This document shows, in pieces, positions 16,268-24,153 of a DNA stretch of 64,000 nucleotides. The notes under the pieces are model-generated. The model did no database searches. It saw nothing but the letters and a program-made list of their open reading frames with translations, and was not told the origin of the DNA. A program made the position numbers and the translations under genes. Each line of letters opens with the position of its first letter. Position 1 is the first letter of the stretch. Source of the DNA: Rhodocyclaceae bacterium (GTDB lineage: Bacteria > Pseudomonadota > Gammaproteobacteria > Burkholderiales > Rhodocyclaceae); assembly GCA_023150275.1 (NCBI GenBank), contig JAKLLG010000016.1, forward strand, positions 1 through 64,000, in the 5' to 3' direction.

Positions 16268-16708
16268 TCAGCGAACGGCATCGGCCCAGCAGTTGGGCGT
16301 TTCATAGAGGCGTACGCGTTCGAGGCGCAAATCGTTGCCGTAGGTATCGCGGTAGACCGGATCGAGGATGCGAAAGGCCGCCTCCGCAAGGTTCTCGGCG
16401 GTCGGCACGCAATCAAGCACGACCGTTTTATGGCCCGGCAGCGAGGAGAGAAAATCGACAACCGCGGCATCGCCGGAAAACACGAGGAAGGCGTGGTCCC
16501 AGAGATCGACGACATGCGCTTTCGCAATCGCCTTGACCTCGGAAAAATCCATCACCATGCCATTTGCGGCATCGCCGTCACGACGAATGATGTCACCTGA
16601 AAGCGTGAGCTCCAGTGCATAGCGATGCCCGTGCAGGTGCCGGCACTGGCTCTTGTGATCGGGGATGCGATGACCGGCATCGAATTCGAGGCGGCGGGTG
16701 ATTTGCAT
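16268..16708 (-). CDS. queD: 6-carboxytetrahydropterin synthase (QueD/PTPS family)
   Basis: 146 residues. Zinc-binding histidines are present in FDAGHRI and CRHLHGHRY, which also holds the catalytic cysteine, and the C-terminal VRLYETPNCWA motif fits QueD. It acts in the second step of queuosine precursor synthesis. It is divergent from the radical SAM gene. Confidence 0.9.
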   Translation of the reverse strand: MQITRRLEFDAGHRIPDHKSQCRHLHGHRYALELTLSGDIIRRDGDAANGMVMDFSEVKAIAKAHVVDLWDHAFLVFSGDAAVVDFLSSLPGHKTVVLDCVPTAENLAEAAFRILDPVYRDTYGNDLRLERVRLYETPNCWADAVR

Positions 16709-16784
16709 GGGAAATTCCGTGTGCGACCATGTGCGGAACAGCGAAGGATTATATCATCCGGGAATAGTCCGCCCCCCTGAGAAC

Positions 16785-17618
16785 ATGCTCACGACTACTG
16801 ATCATCGCCGCGATTACAGCGGCTTCCGTTATGTGTACCCCGTCGTTTCGCGACGTGCGGGCGGCGTTTCCGTCGGCATAAACCTGAACCCGAACAACGC
16901 CTGCAACTGGGCCTGTGTCTACTGCCAGGTGCCCAATCTCTCACGCGGCGGCCCGCCACCGATCGACCTCGCCGTGCTTGCCAGCGAACTCGACGCGATG
17001 CTCACGGATATCGTGCACGGGGACTTCATGGCGCGCGAAGTGCCGGACGGCGCGCGCCGCTTGATGGACATTGCATTCTCGGGAAACGGCGAGCCGACCA
17101 GCGCAGCGGAGTTCGCCGATGCAGTTGCACTGGTCATCGGCGCCATGCAACGCCACCACCTGCTACCCGACGTGAAGCTGCGACTGATTACCAACGGCAG
17201 CCTGATCCACCGCGAGGATGTGCAACGCGGCCTTGCCGGAATTGCGGACGCCGACGGCGAAGTCTGGTTCAAGATCGACCGCGCGACCGCCGCCGGCATC
17301 GCCGCCGTCAACAAGACTTCGGTCAGCCCGGCGAAGGCTGCCGAGACGCTGGCCCGCTGCGCCGAACTCGCCCCGACCTGGGTGCAGACCTGCTGGTTCG
17401 CGCTCGACGGACAGGCCCCGGACGAAGCGGAGAAAACGGCCTACCTCGTACTGCTGCAGACGCTCGCACAAAAAATCAGGGGCGTGCACCTGTACGGTCT
17501 TGCACGCCCCTCTTTGCAGCCGGAAGCCGCCCGCATTGGCCGGCTCCCGGTCGCAGAAATGTCAGCTTTTGCCGACCGGATCCGGGCACTCGGGATCGAG
17601 GTGAGCCTCAACCCCTGA
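16785..17618 (+). CDS. Radical SAM protein
   Basis: 277 residues. The cluster motif CNWACVYC (Cys-x3-Cys-x2-Cys) starts near residue 41, followed by FSGNGEPTSAAEF, the usual SAM-binding GGEP-type segment. The substrate is not known. Being next to queD suggests a queuosine or other RNA-modification role, but the sequence is closer to general MoaA/TYW1-like proteins than to QueE. ATG 16785 is chosen because the upstream extension overlaps queD. Confidence 0.75.
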   Translation: MLTTTDHRRDYSGFRYVYPVVSRRAGGVSVGINLNPNNACNWACVYCQVPNLSRGGPPPIDLAVLASELDAMLTDIVHGDFMAREVPDGARRLMDIAFSGNGEPTSAAEFADAVALVIGAMQRHHLLPDVKLRLITNGSLIHREDVQRGLAGIADADGEVWFKIDRATAAGIAAVNKTSVSPAKAAETLARCAELAPTWVQTCWFALDGQAPDEAEKTAYLVLLQTLAQKIRGVHLYGLARPSLQPEAARIGRLPVAEMSAFADRIRALGIEVSLNP

Positions 17619-17636
17619 GCGCCCTCATCCTGTCGA

Positions 17637-17942
17637 TCAGGCCGCCTTCTTGACCTTGGTCTTGGCCGCCTTCTTCAGGCTCTTGAACAGCTCCGGATCG
17701 CTGGCCTTCAGATACTCGATGACTTCCAGATCCTCGCGCTTGACACGCTGGATGTCGACCTGCTCGACATGCACCAGGCGCAGCAGTTCGCGTACCGGCT
17801 TCGGCATGTTGCGGCCGCTCTCGTAACGGGAGCCACCACTCTGGGTGACGCCGATCTTCGACCAGAATTGCTGCTGGTTCAGGCCGAGCTTGCGGCGGAT
17901 TTCACGGGGTTCGACCTTCTCGATCGCTTTGACGTTGCTCAT
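17637..17942 (-). CDS. XRE-type DNA-binding protein with a basic tail
   Basis: 101 residues. A helix-turn-helix spans about 12-50 (IRRKLGLNQQQFWSKIGVTQ, then GGSRYESGRNMPKP), and the end is lysine-rich (KAAKTKVKKAA). It is a probable transcription regulator, target unknown. The A+T-rich 17943-18214 gap upstream contains an atgac/gtcat inverted repeat (about 18054-18071) that could be its operator. Confidence 0.75.
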   Translation of the reverse strand: MSNVKAIEKVEPREIRRKLGLNQQQFWSKIGVTQSGGSRYESGRNMPKPVRELLRLVHVEQVDIQRVKREDLEVIEYLKASDPELFKSLKKAAKTKVKKAA

Positions 17943-18214
17943 GGCTATCCTCTCGTCTCATTGAATGTCAGTGGTACCGACGGGAAAAACTCCCCAGTTT
18001 CCATGGCCATATCTACGCCGCCGCACATGCTTCGGCCTATGACCTTAGTAATACATGACGCAGTATAGTCATTCTGGATAAATTTGCAAGCGGCATTTGC
18101 TAACGGTATATCCCGCCCGCAACCACGGGCATTTCCGGCTCGCTTTCCCCTTACTTATCAACCCCCGATAGGCTAAAATCGCACCTTTTCCCGCAACCAC
18201 TTTTTGGATCAGCA

Positions 18215-19435
18215 ATGGCGTTGATAGTTCAGAAGTATGGCGGCACGTCGGTCGGCTCCCCCGACCGCATCAAGAATGTCGCCAAGCGCGTGGCGCGCTG
18301 GAAAGCCATGGGGCACGACGTCGTCGTCGTGCCGTCGGCCATGTCGGGCGAGACCAACCGTCTCATCGCACTGGCCAAGGAAATCATGCCGTCACCGGAT
18401 GCGCGCGAGCTGGATGTGATCGCCGCCACCGGCGAGCAGGTCACCATCGGCCTCCTGGCGATGGCGATCATGCAGGAAGGCTGCAAGGCGAAGAGCTACA
18501 CCGGCCCGCAGGTGCGCGTGCTGACCGACAGCACCTTCACCAAGGCACGCATCCTCGACATCGACGACCAGAAAATCCGCAAGGATCTCGCCGACGGCAA
18601 TGTCGTCGTCGTTGCCGGTTTTCAGGGTGCCGACGAGAACGGCAACATCACCACGCTCGGCCGCGGCGGCTCGGATACATCCGCCGTCGCGCTCGCCGCG
18701 GCGCTGAAAGCCGACGAGTGCCAGATCTACACCGACGTCGATGGCGTCTACACCACCGACCCGCGCGTCGTGCCGGAAGCGAAGAAACTCGACACCATCA
18801 CCTTCGAGGAGATGCTGGAAATGGCCAGCCTCGGCTCCAAGGTGCTGCAGATCCGCTCGGTCGAATTCGCCGGCAAGTACAAGGTCAAACTGCGCGTGCT
18901 CTCCAGCTTCACCGACGAAGGCGAAGGCACGCTGATCACTGTTGAGGAAGACAAGTCCATGGAACAACCGATCATCTCCGGCATCGCTTTCAACCGCGAC
19001 GAAGCCAAGCTCACCGTTCTCGGCGTCCCCGATCGCCCAGGCATCGCCGCCCAGATTCTCGGCCCGATCGCCGACGCCAACATCGACGTCGACATGATCA
19101 TCCAGAACGTCGGCCACGACGGCACCACCGACTTCTCGTTCACGGTGAACCGCAGCGAGTTCAACAAAGCCATGGGTGTGCTCGAAAGCGTCAAGAGCCA
19201 CATCGGCGCACGCGATATCGTCGGCGACAACAAGATCTGCAAGGTTTCCGCGGTTGGCGTCGGCATGCGCTCGCACCCGGGCGTCGCCAGCCAGATGTTC
19301 CGCGCGCTCGCCGAAGACGGCATCAACCTGCAGATGATCTCGACCTCCGAGATCAAGATCTCGGTCGTCGTCGACGAGAAGTACCTGGAACTCGCCGTGC
19401 GCGTGCTGCACAAGACCTTCGGTCTGGACGCGTAA
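18215..19435 (+). CDS. lysC: Aspartate kinase
   Basis: 406 residues, the usual length of the monofunctional ACT-regulated form. It phosphorylates aspartate as the entry to lysine, threonine and methionine. KYGGTSVG at the start, GRGGSDTSAVALAAAL for ATP binding and two C-terminal ACT domains (about 265-400) are visible. It ends 56 bases before tRNA-Ser(GCT). Confidence 0.96.
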   Translation: MALIVQKYGGTSVGSPDRIKNVAKRVARWKAMGHDVVVVPSAMSGETNRLIALAKEIMPSPDARELDVIAATGEQVTIGLLAMAIMQEGCKAKSYTGPQVRVLTDSTFTKARILDIDDQKIRKDLADGNVVVVAGFQGADENGNITTLGRGGSDTSAVALAAALKADECQIYTDVDGVYTTDPRVVPEAKKLDTITFEEMLEMASLGSKVLQIRSVEFAGKYKVKLRVLSSFTDEGEGTLITVEEDKSMEQPIISGIAFNRDEAKLTVLGVPDRPGIAAQILGPIADANIDVDMIIQNVGHDGTTDFSFTVNRSEFNKAMGVLESVKSHIGARDIVGDNKICKVSAVGVGMRSHPGVASQMFRALAEDGINLQMISTSEIKISVVVDEKYLELAVRVLHKTFGLDA

Positions 19436-19491
19436 TCGGGCGGTTTCTTGTTTGACCGGGTGCGGTGAAACGGCTATCATCGCGCCCTTCC

Positions 19492-19585
19492 GGAGACGTG
19501 GCCGAGAGGTCGAAGGCACTCCCCTGCTAAGGGAGCATACGGGCTAAAACTCGTATCGAGGGTTCGAATCCCTCCGTCTCCGCCA
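19492..19585 (+). tRNA. tRNA-Ser (anticodon GCT), integration target
   Basis: 94 bases with CCA. The acceptor stem is ggagacg/cgtctcc, the anticodon stem-loop ctccc-ctgctaa-gggag, with a long variable arm. Bases 19524-19585 are duplicated exactly at 39647-39708, so the mobile element integrated here and rebuilt the 3' part of the gene. Confidence 0.97.
19524..19585 (+). repeat. attL: 62-bp direct repeat (3' part of tRNA-Ser)
   Basis: Identical over 62 bases to 39647-39708. It begins in the anticodon loop and ends with the CCA, the standard crossover region of tyrosine integrases that use tRNA genes. Confidence 0.93.
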
Positions 19586-19592
19586 GTAGTAC

Positions 19593-19628
19593 AAAACCCG
19601 CATGGCTCAAGGCTTTGCGGGTTTTTTT
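19593..19628 (+). terminator. Terminator after tRNA-Ser(GCT)
   Basis: Arms aaacccgc (19594-19601) and gcgggttt (19617-19624), then a run of seven T. It lies just inside the mobile element, so the element supplies the terminator of the host tRNA gene. Confidence 0.8.
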
Positions 19629-19849
19629 ATTCCCTTTCCGCGCTCATCTGCTCCCGAAAAATAATATCCGATTTAGCTATCGTTTGGTATTCTGTGTCCC
19701 AAAATTGTCCCAAAAAATACCAGACAATCACGGACGATAACGGCGGCGCCATGCCCAAATTTGTCCCATTTTGATTGGAACAGGGATACAAAAAACCATT
19801 TCCAAAAAAAGTTCTGCTCTGGATTGCAGAACTACCAGGAGGTAGTTTT

Positions 19850-20056
19850 ATGCGTTTATTGCTCGCCATTCTTTTGCCTTGGCTCCAATTCTTCACAATT
19901 GGAAGGCCAATTTCTGGGGTTATCTGCTTGGCACTTCAGTTCACTCTCATTGGGTGGATACCCGCCGCCATTTGGTCCGTTTACGCTTTGTCGCAGTATA
20001 AGACCGACAAAAAAATCGAGAAGGCCTTGGCGCAAGTAGCATCTCAATCAAAGTAG
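19850..20056 (+). CDS. YqaE/Pmp3-family membrane peptide
   Basis: 68 residues beginning MRLLLAILLPWLQFF, with two hydrophobic segments and TLIGWIPAAIWSVYAL, the typical Pmp3/YqaE layout, followed by a short charged tail. Relatives are stress-related inner-membrane proteolipids. ATG 19850 follows AGGAGG (19838-19843). The frame is open 25 codons further upstream but without a start signal. First gene of the element's left cargo; base composition is more A+T-rich than the core. Confidence 0.82.
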   Translation: MRLLLAILLPWLQFFTIGRPISGVICLALQFTLIGWIPAAIWSVYALSQYKTDKKIEKALAQVASQSK

Positions 20057-20071
20057 ACCCACGGAAAATTG

Positions 20072-20956
20072 ATGAAAAAAGCACGCTCGTTGACGCTGGC
20101 TTCGCTGTCGCTCGTTCTCGGCATGGTGTTTTCTGGATGCGCGCCGTCCTTTGCAGCCGAACCCCGCAATCAAAAGGGGTTTCTGGCTGCAGTTGGAAAT
20201 TGCGACATTGGCATGGCAAAAATGATTGCCGATCGTGGAGGAGTGGATTTTAGCGACCCTGAGATCATGTATTCGGTGTTTTCGCGCATACCGAATCTCG
20301 GCGATGACGTCACTCAAAAGGGCGTTGACGATTGCATTGCCACCGTCGATCTGTGCCTAAAAAAGGGAGCGAGTCCAGTTACCGCCGCCTATCCACGAGC
20401 ACGAACCCCGATTGAACAATTTCTGACTGATACGGTGTTCAGTGGCTCGCAAAAATTTGGGCCTAATGATGTCAAACGGGCAAAAATGCCAACGAATGTC
20501 GCTGTTCGTGGCGTAAAAGTGCTGCAGACTCTCGAAGCAAACGGTTACGACTTCAGAAAACCTTTTATCACTCGATCAACCGACAAAAACGCACCCCGCC
20601 CTGAAGCAAAAAACGCCTTGATGCACCTTGCCTCAAGCCATGGATTAACCTATCAAGCAGCCCAGTTTTCTCGCTCAAACGACCCTTCAATTACGATGAT
20701 GTTTTTCTCCTGGGTATTCAGCAATAGCCCAATCAACGCCATCAATGAAAATGGAAAAACAGCCCTGATGATGGCTGCCGAGAGCCAAGGAAAACCATCG
20801 CGCGACGTTTTTCAAACAGTTGTCTCGGCTGCCCCCTTAATCAAAATAATGGTTAAGGAGGGCGCAGATAAATCGATTAAAGACAAGAACGGAAAAACCG
20901 CATTGGACTACGCGATAGAGGCCGGTGATCTTGATGCCGCAAAGCTCCTACAGTAG
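20072..20956 (+). CDS. Lipoprotein with ankyrin-type repeats
   Basis: 294 residues. A signal of about 20 residues ends FSGC (lipobox), predicting a lipid-anchored periplasmic protein. Ankyrin-like units are seen near the end: NENGKTALMMAAESQG and KDKNGKTALDYAIEAGD followed by DAAKLLQ. Earlier parts (GNCDIGMAKMIADRGG) may be diverged repeats. The binding partner is unknown. The ATG at 20072 is preferred over an overlapping TTG. It sits 15 bases after the Pmp3 gene, likely in one transcript, and is A+T-rich. Confidence 0.72.
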   Translation: MKKARSLTLASLSLVLGMVFSGCAPSFAAEPRNQKGFLAAVGNCDIGMAKMIADRGGVDFSDPEIMYSVFSRIPNLGDDVTQKGVDDCIATVDLCLKKGASPVTAAYPRARTPIEQFLTDTVFSGSQKFGPNDVKRAKMPTNVAVRGVKVLQTLEANGYDFRKPFITRSTDKNAPRPEAKNALMHLASSHGLTYQAAQFSRSNDPSITMMFFSWVFSNSPINAINENGKTALMMAAESQGKPSRDVFQTVVSAAPLIKIMVKEGADKSIKDKNGKTALDYAIEAGDLDAAKLLQ

Positions 20957-20992
20957 CGCGCCACTAAAGAGGCTATTTGACAAAGGGAAATA

Positions 20993-21415
20993 ATGAACGC
21001 AATACAGCTATTAGTGATAAGCACATCCGCCGCGGCGACGTTGCTTCTCAGCGGATGCCAGGCAACTGTTGGTATGGCTGGAGCATCGGCTGAAGCGCAA
21101 CAACAACCGGAAGTTTTCGCGTATTCGTCGACCAAATCGCCATCTGCTTCGCATACAGCTGCAGCGCAGGCGATGGCTTCGTTTGGAACACTGACCATAT
21201 CAGACAAAGACAGCGGGATTGTGCAAGGGAAGAAAGGAAATTGGCTTACAAACGTCGCCATCTCCGGTGCTGGAAAAGGCTCTCGGATCGAGATATCACT
21301 GCGCTATGTTTCATCCAAGCAGATGGATCTTAATTCCAAGTCGTCTTTACTGGCTGATTACACCGCGCTGCTGGAAAAATCGCTGCACGAGAAATTGGTT
21401 CAATCCGCAAAGTAA
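20993..21415 (+). CDS. Small lipoprotein of unknown function
   Basis: 140 residues with a signal ending LLLSGC, then a Ser/Ala/Gln-rich linker and a beta-rich C-terminal part (NVAISGAGKGSRIEISLRY). No family is recognised. It lies 36 bases after the ankyrin-type lipoprotein gene in the same direction, so the three genes probably form one cargo operon acting at the envelope. Confidence 0.65.
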   Translation: MNAIQLLVISTSAAATLLLSGCQATVGMAGASAEAQQQPEVFAYSSTKSPSASHTAAAQAMASFGTLTISDKDSGIVQGKKGNWLTNVAISGAGKGSRIEISLRYVSSKQMDLNSKSSLLADYTALLEKSLHEKLVQSAK

Positions 21416-21424
21416 TTGCAGCGC

Positions 21425-21469
21425 ATTACGCGTTTGAAAACGGTTTCGAAAACGCTTCAAACGCGTAAT
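21425..21469. repeat. Perfect 14-bp inverted repeat with a palindromic centre
   Basis: attacgcgtttgaa (21425-21438) is the exact reverse complement of 21456-21469, with a 17-base centre that itself contains tttcgaaaa. It lies between convergent genes; it may be a terminator or a protein-binding site. Confidence 0.75.
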
Positions 21470-21513
21470 AACCTGCACCACCACCCGGCACCAGATTCCA
21501 AACTGCTTCGAAA

Positions 21514-21535
21514 CGTTTTCAAAGCGTTTTCAAAG
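21514..21535. repeat. Two tandem 11-bp repeats cgttttcaaag
   Basis: Exact copies at 21514-21524 and 21525-21535. On the other strand the unit reads ctttgaaaacg, closely related to tttgaaaacg (21433-21442) and tttcgaaaacg (21444-21454), giving four related boxes in about 100 bases. Confidence 0.75.
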
Positions 21536-21546
21536 ACGCTATGGAT

Positions 21547-21921
21547 TTAGCTTGCTAAATCGCGCCGGCCCAGCCGCTCAACACGATCAGCGTGCTTAAT
21601 CAGAAACCCGGCTAGTTCTCGCATCACCTCTGGCGATAAATCGAACGAAGACAGACTCGCGGCGACAGGGCCGCGAGATCCTTCGGCCTGAACAGAAATC
21701 TCCATCTGGCCGAAGGGCAGAACCTCCTCGCCGTGCTGCTCAACGCCGGAGACAACAACGACGTTGACGCCAACTGAGGGGAAGACCATGTCTCGCTCGA
21801 TGGCCGTCTCGCTCGCCTGCCCCGCACCGCAGTTTACGCAGCGCGGATGCCCGTCAACCTGCCAAATCGCCGGGATGCTGCAGGAAGGGCAAACCCCTGC
21901 CGGCTTTATCGTTGGGTTCAT
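21547..21921 (-). CDS. Small protein with an N-terminal zinc ribbon
   Basis: 124 residues. CPSC at 11-14 and CVNC near 28-31 form a four-cysteine ribbon that should bind zinc. The rest has two beta-like stretches and a C-terminal helix (MRELAGFLIKHADRVERLG). No family recognised. It overlaps the preceding gene by 4 bases (ATGA) and is the last gene of the - strand run 22716-21547. Confidence 0.6.
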   Translation of the reverse strand: MNPTIKPAGVCPSCSIPAIWQVDGHPRCVNCGAGQASETAIERDMVFPSVGVNVVVVSGVEQHGEEVLPFGQMEISVQAEGSRGPVAASLSSFDLSPEVMRELAGFLIKHADRVERLGRRDLAS

Positions 21922-22196
21922 TTGAATGCTCCAACGATCTGCATCACTATGCTCAGGACGAAACAGATGGTTCCTGCCACAACAAAGTAGGGCTGATCCT
22001 GCCAGAGTGCCAGGACGGCATGCCGCAGCGCCCCCTCAAAGCTCCGGTTTGTAACCTCCGGCCGCTGCTCAGAGAATTTCTCGCGCCCGGCCAGATCCTG
22101 GTGAATCTCCTCCAGCTCCCTGTCGGTAGCCGACCACGCGACACGCCCGTCGTCGCGCCTCGGGATGCCTGGGAAAAATGTTCTCTTCTTTCGCAT
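21918..22196 (-). CDS. Small membrane protein
   Basis: 92 residues beginning MRKKRTFFPGIPRRDD; the C-terminal 30 residues form one membrane helix (PYFVVAGTICFVLSIVMQIV). The start at 22196 has AAGGAG 6 bases upstream. A longer open frame to 22307 overlaps the next gene and lacks a start signal. Function unknown; the position next to transfer genes suggests a plasmid-type accessory protein. Confidence 0.6.
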   Translation of the reverse strand: MRKKRTFFPGIPRRDDGRVAWSATDRELEEIHQDLAGREKFSEQRPEVTNRSFEGALRHAVLALWQDQPYFVVAGTICFVLSIVMQIVGAFK

Positions 22197-22207
22197 GCTA
22201 AATCTCC

Positions 22208-22465
22208 TTACTGTTGTTGGTGCTGCTGTTGTTTGATCGTTTTCGCCGGCTGTTCCGCCGCCGGCTTTTCCTTCGGGCCATCGAACGGCCCCCTTCCCTG
22301 CTGACACATGGAAACCGTACCCGCGCCGCCACCCAGGAAAATAATCAGGGCAATGCGTTTGACCCAGGTCACGACGAAGTTACCGATTGCGTTGCCGATC
22401 GACCAACCCAGCCCGCCCCCCAGCCCATAGGCAAGGCCCCGTTTCACTTGACCCAAGAACCCCAT
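22208..22465 (-). CDS. Small membrane protein with a Gln-rich tail
   Basis: 85 residues. A glycine-rich segment (LAYGLGGGLGWSIGNAIGNF) followed by RIALIIFLGGGAGTVSM suggests one or two membrane passes, and the end is KTIKQQQHQQQ. GGAGGAGG lies just upstream of the ATG (22465). Function unknown. Confidence 0.58.
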   Translation of the reverse strand: MGFLGQVKRGLAYGLGGGLGWSIGNAIGNFVVTWVKRIALIIFLGGGAGTVSMCQQGRGPFDGPKEKPAAEQPAKTIKQQQHQQQ

Positions 22466-22467
22466 GC

Positions 22468-22716
22468 TTACCTCCTCCAATCCTGGTGATCCGAAATCGT
22501 GTCCATGAATGCCTGCAACTGCCCAATCTGTTCGAAGTAAACAGCCGTAGTTCTTTTTCCGCCAAACGTCAGGTGGTCCGCCATCGTCCTGGTCGCACTC
22601 CGAAGCAGTACGTGATAAAGCTCGTAAAGCCGTTCCCGCCTCTCCCAGGCATCGGGCCTAGATTGATCCGGGTCCGTTGCTTTTGCTTGGTCGGCCGGGT
22701 TGTTTGTAGTGCGCAT
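22468..22716 (-). CDS. Small hypothetical protein, first gene of the 22716-21547 run
   Basis: 82 residues, charged and mostly helical (ERRERLYELYHVLLRSATRT), with no signal or membrane segment. AAGGAG is 7 bases upstream of the ATG. Its leader (22718-22753) is repeated in inverted orientation at 22927-22967. Function unknown; possibly a regulator of the small-gene run. Confidence 0.58.
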   Translation of the reverse strand: MRTTNNPADQAKATDPDQSRPDAWERRERLYELYHVLLRSATRTMADHLTFGGKRTTAVYFEQIGQLQAFMDTISDHQDWRR

Positions 22717-23259
22717 GAGTCATCTCCTTTTTGTGGTGATCTGCATCAGTCCTGAGTTGAGAGCCGGGTATGCCGTCGGGGATCAGGCCGGCGCTTTTGA
22801 GTAAAGCAAGGGGGAAGGTTTGTAACAGTCGGCGACGCTTCACCAGCCGGCTGTTACGAATACCCCCTTGCTTTACGGGGCCGGCCTGATACACGTCGGC
22901 GCCTATACCCGACTCTCGGCTCGTTTAGGACTGATGCAGATCGCCGAGCTATAAAAAGGAGGTGACTCGGGGTTTGCGCAATGCAAACGGCTTCCCGGCC
23001 AACAGAGGCGCAAAGCGCCGTCACTTCTGACCGTCCGCCCCGGCGGTCGGTCGCGGGGCAGGCGAGCGCATAGCGCTGGCCGTGCTTGCCCCGATTCACA
23101 GCGCCGGGACGGCGCAAGGGCGAGGGATCAGAAGGGCCTTGTCTCCCCCTTGCGGGGAGATAGCCGGGCTTGACCCGGCTACCCTGGGGGAGCCCGGTCC
23201 CCGGCGCAGTATGCCGGGGACGCCCCATGCTCTTGCAGTTAAGAGAGAAGGACAAGATA
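22717..23259. other. Gene-free 540-bp region with inverted repeats and hairpins
   Basis: Contains the 250-bp inverted repeat and then, from 22972 to 23220, eight short hairpins: gtttgc/gcaaac 22972-22988, ggcgc/gcgcc 23007-23019, gaccg/cggtc 23029-23048, agcgc/gcgct 23065-23077, gcgcc/ggcgc 23101-23115, tctcccc/ggggaga 23142-23160, tagccggg/cccggcta 23161-23181 and tccccggc/gccgggga 23198-23220. No convincing gene is seen; a 30-codon frame at 22981-23073 follows the duplicated leader. A role as replication or transfer origin, or as structured RNA, is possible. Confidence 0.55.
22718..22967. repeat. 250-bp imperfect inverted repeat including a duplicated leader
   Basis: The outer arms 22735-22753 and 22927-22945 match at 18 of 19 positions. 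Inner matched blocks are gatcaggccggc (22781-22792) with gccggcctgat (22880-22890), taaagcaaggggg (22802-22814) with its complement at 22863-22875, and gtaacag (22822-22828) with ctgttac (22851-22857). The outermost parts repeat aaaaaggag and gact of the ribosome-binding leader of the 22716 gene. Confidence 0.75.
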
Positions 23260-24153
23260 TCAATCCTTCCCAGCAGCCTTGTCCCCACCGGCCTTGGGAA
23301 CCTGCGGCACCCGGAAGGTAGCCGCAACATGACCCGACACCAACCCGTTAGCGATGCTGGCTATCTGCAAGGAAAAGAACAGCAAGGTAAGTGAGAAGGC
23401 GAGAAGCGTACCCATCGCTGCCACATCAACCGCCCCCGACTGATCGGCCGATGCCGCGATCCGTCCGAGCACCGGAATGACCGGCTGCATCAATGTGATA
23501 ACGAAGATCCCGACAATCTTGTACAAGGCACTCACAACCGCGAAGCGCATCGCCCCCGTCGCGATCCAACTCAGTTGCTCGATGAGCAAGAACGGGAGGA
23601 AGGCTGGCAGCAAGACTGCGGCCACGGTGAGCAGGATCTGAGAGAGCGTCAGCATCGCTGCGTAGACCGCGCCTATCAGGATCAAAATGAGCATGATCGC
23701 CAGGCGGATCAGGCTTCCCAGGATGAACGCCGGGAAATTGGTCATCACTTCGATCGGCGATTTTGCCAGCGCCGGCGCCGCCTCCCAGATGTCCTGCGCG
23801 ATCTTCATCAGCGCCGTAGCGCCCAGCGCGATGCCACTACTCGCCGAAGCCCCGCCGCTGATTTTCGCGGCGATGTAGTCAAAGCCGCCAATGAAGCTCT
23901 GGAAGAAGACGTAATTCCAGTTGTTGATGAAATAGAGCAGCAGACCGAAGGTGAAAGCGAGCGAAACAACTTCTGAAATGACCGGCGCCGGCCCATTCGG
24001 GTGAGTCATCGTTTTCACCATCTTGATTGCCAGGACCATTGCCCCGATGGCGAAGAGGAGCGACCGCCCCGTATCGAGGAGCCGCCCCCCCATCGCCTGC
24101 GAATTCGCCGTCAGGGCGGCGAAGATCGCATCCATTGCGCTTGAGAAGTCCAT
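23260..24153 (-). CDS. VirB6/TrbL-family conjugative transfer membrane protein
   Basis: 297 residues with about six membrane segments and the TrbL/VirB6 layout: a short N-terminal soluble part, a central hydrophobic block (LAIMLILILIGAVYAAMLTL) and a charged C-terminus. VirB6 proteins form the inner-membrane path of type IV secretion. The start at 24153 overlaps the stop of the VirB5-like gene (TAATG) and follows GGGAGG; an upstream ATG-like start at 24216 is inside that gene. The rest of a secretion system is absent. Confidence 0.8.
   Translation of the reverse strand: MDFSSAMDAIFAALTANSQAMGGRLLDTGRSLLFAIGAMVLAIKMVKTMTHPNGPAPVISEVVSLAFTFGLLLYFINNWNYVFFQSFIGGFDYIAAKISGGASASSGIALGATALMKIAQDIWEAAPALAKSPIEVMTNFPAFILGSLIRLAIMLILILIGAVYAAMLTLSQILLTVAAVLLPAFLPFLLIEQLSWIATGAMRFAVVSALYKIVGIFVITLMQPVIPVLGRIAASADQSGAVDVAAMGTLLAFSLTLLFFSLQIASIANGLVSGHVAATFRVPQVPKAGGDKAAGKD

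Noticed and set aside
16785..17618. QueE (7-carboxy-7-deazaguanine synthase) next to queD
   Set aside because: The protein is longer than typical QueE and has the standard CNWACVYC plus GNGEPT layout of general radical SAM proteins; only the neighbourhood supports QueE.
22854..23330. 158-residue open frame on the - strand across the hairpin region
   Set aside because: No start signal, Arg/Pro-rich random composition, and it runs through the inverted repeat and hairpins and into the VirB6-like gene.
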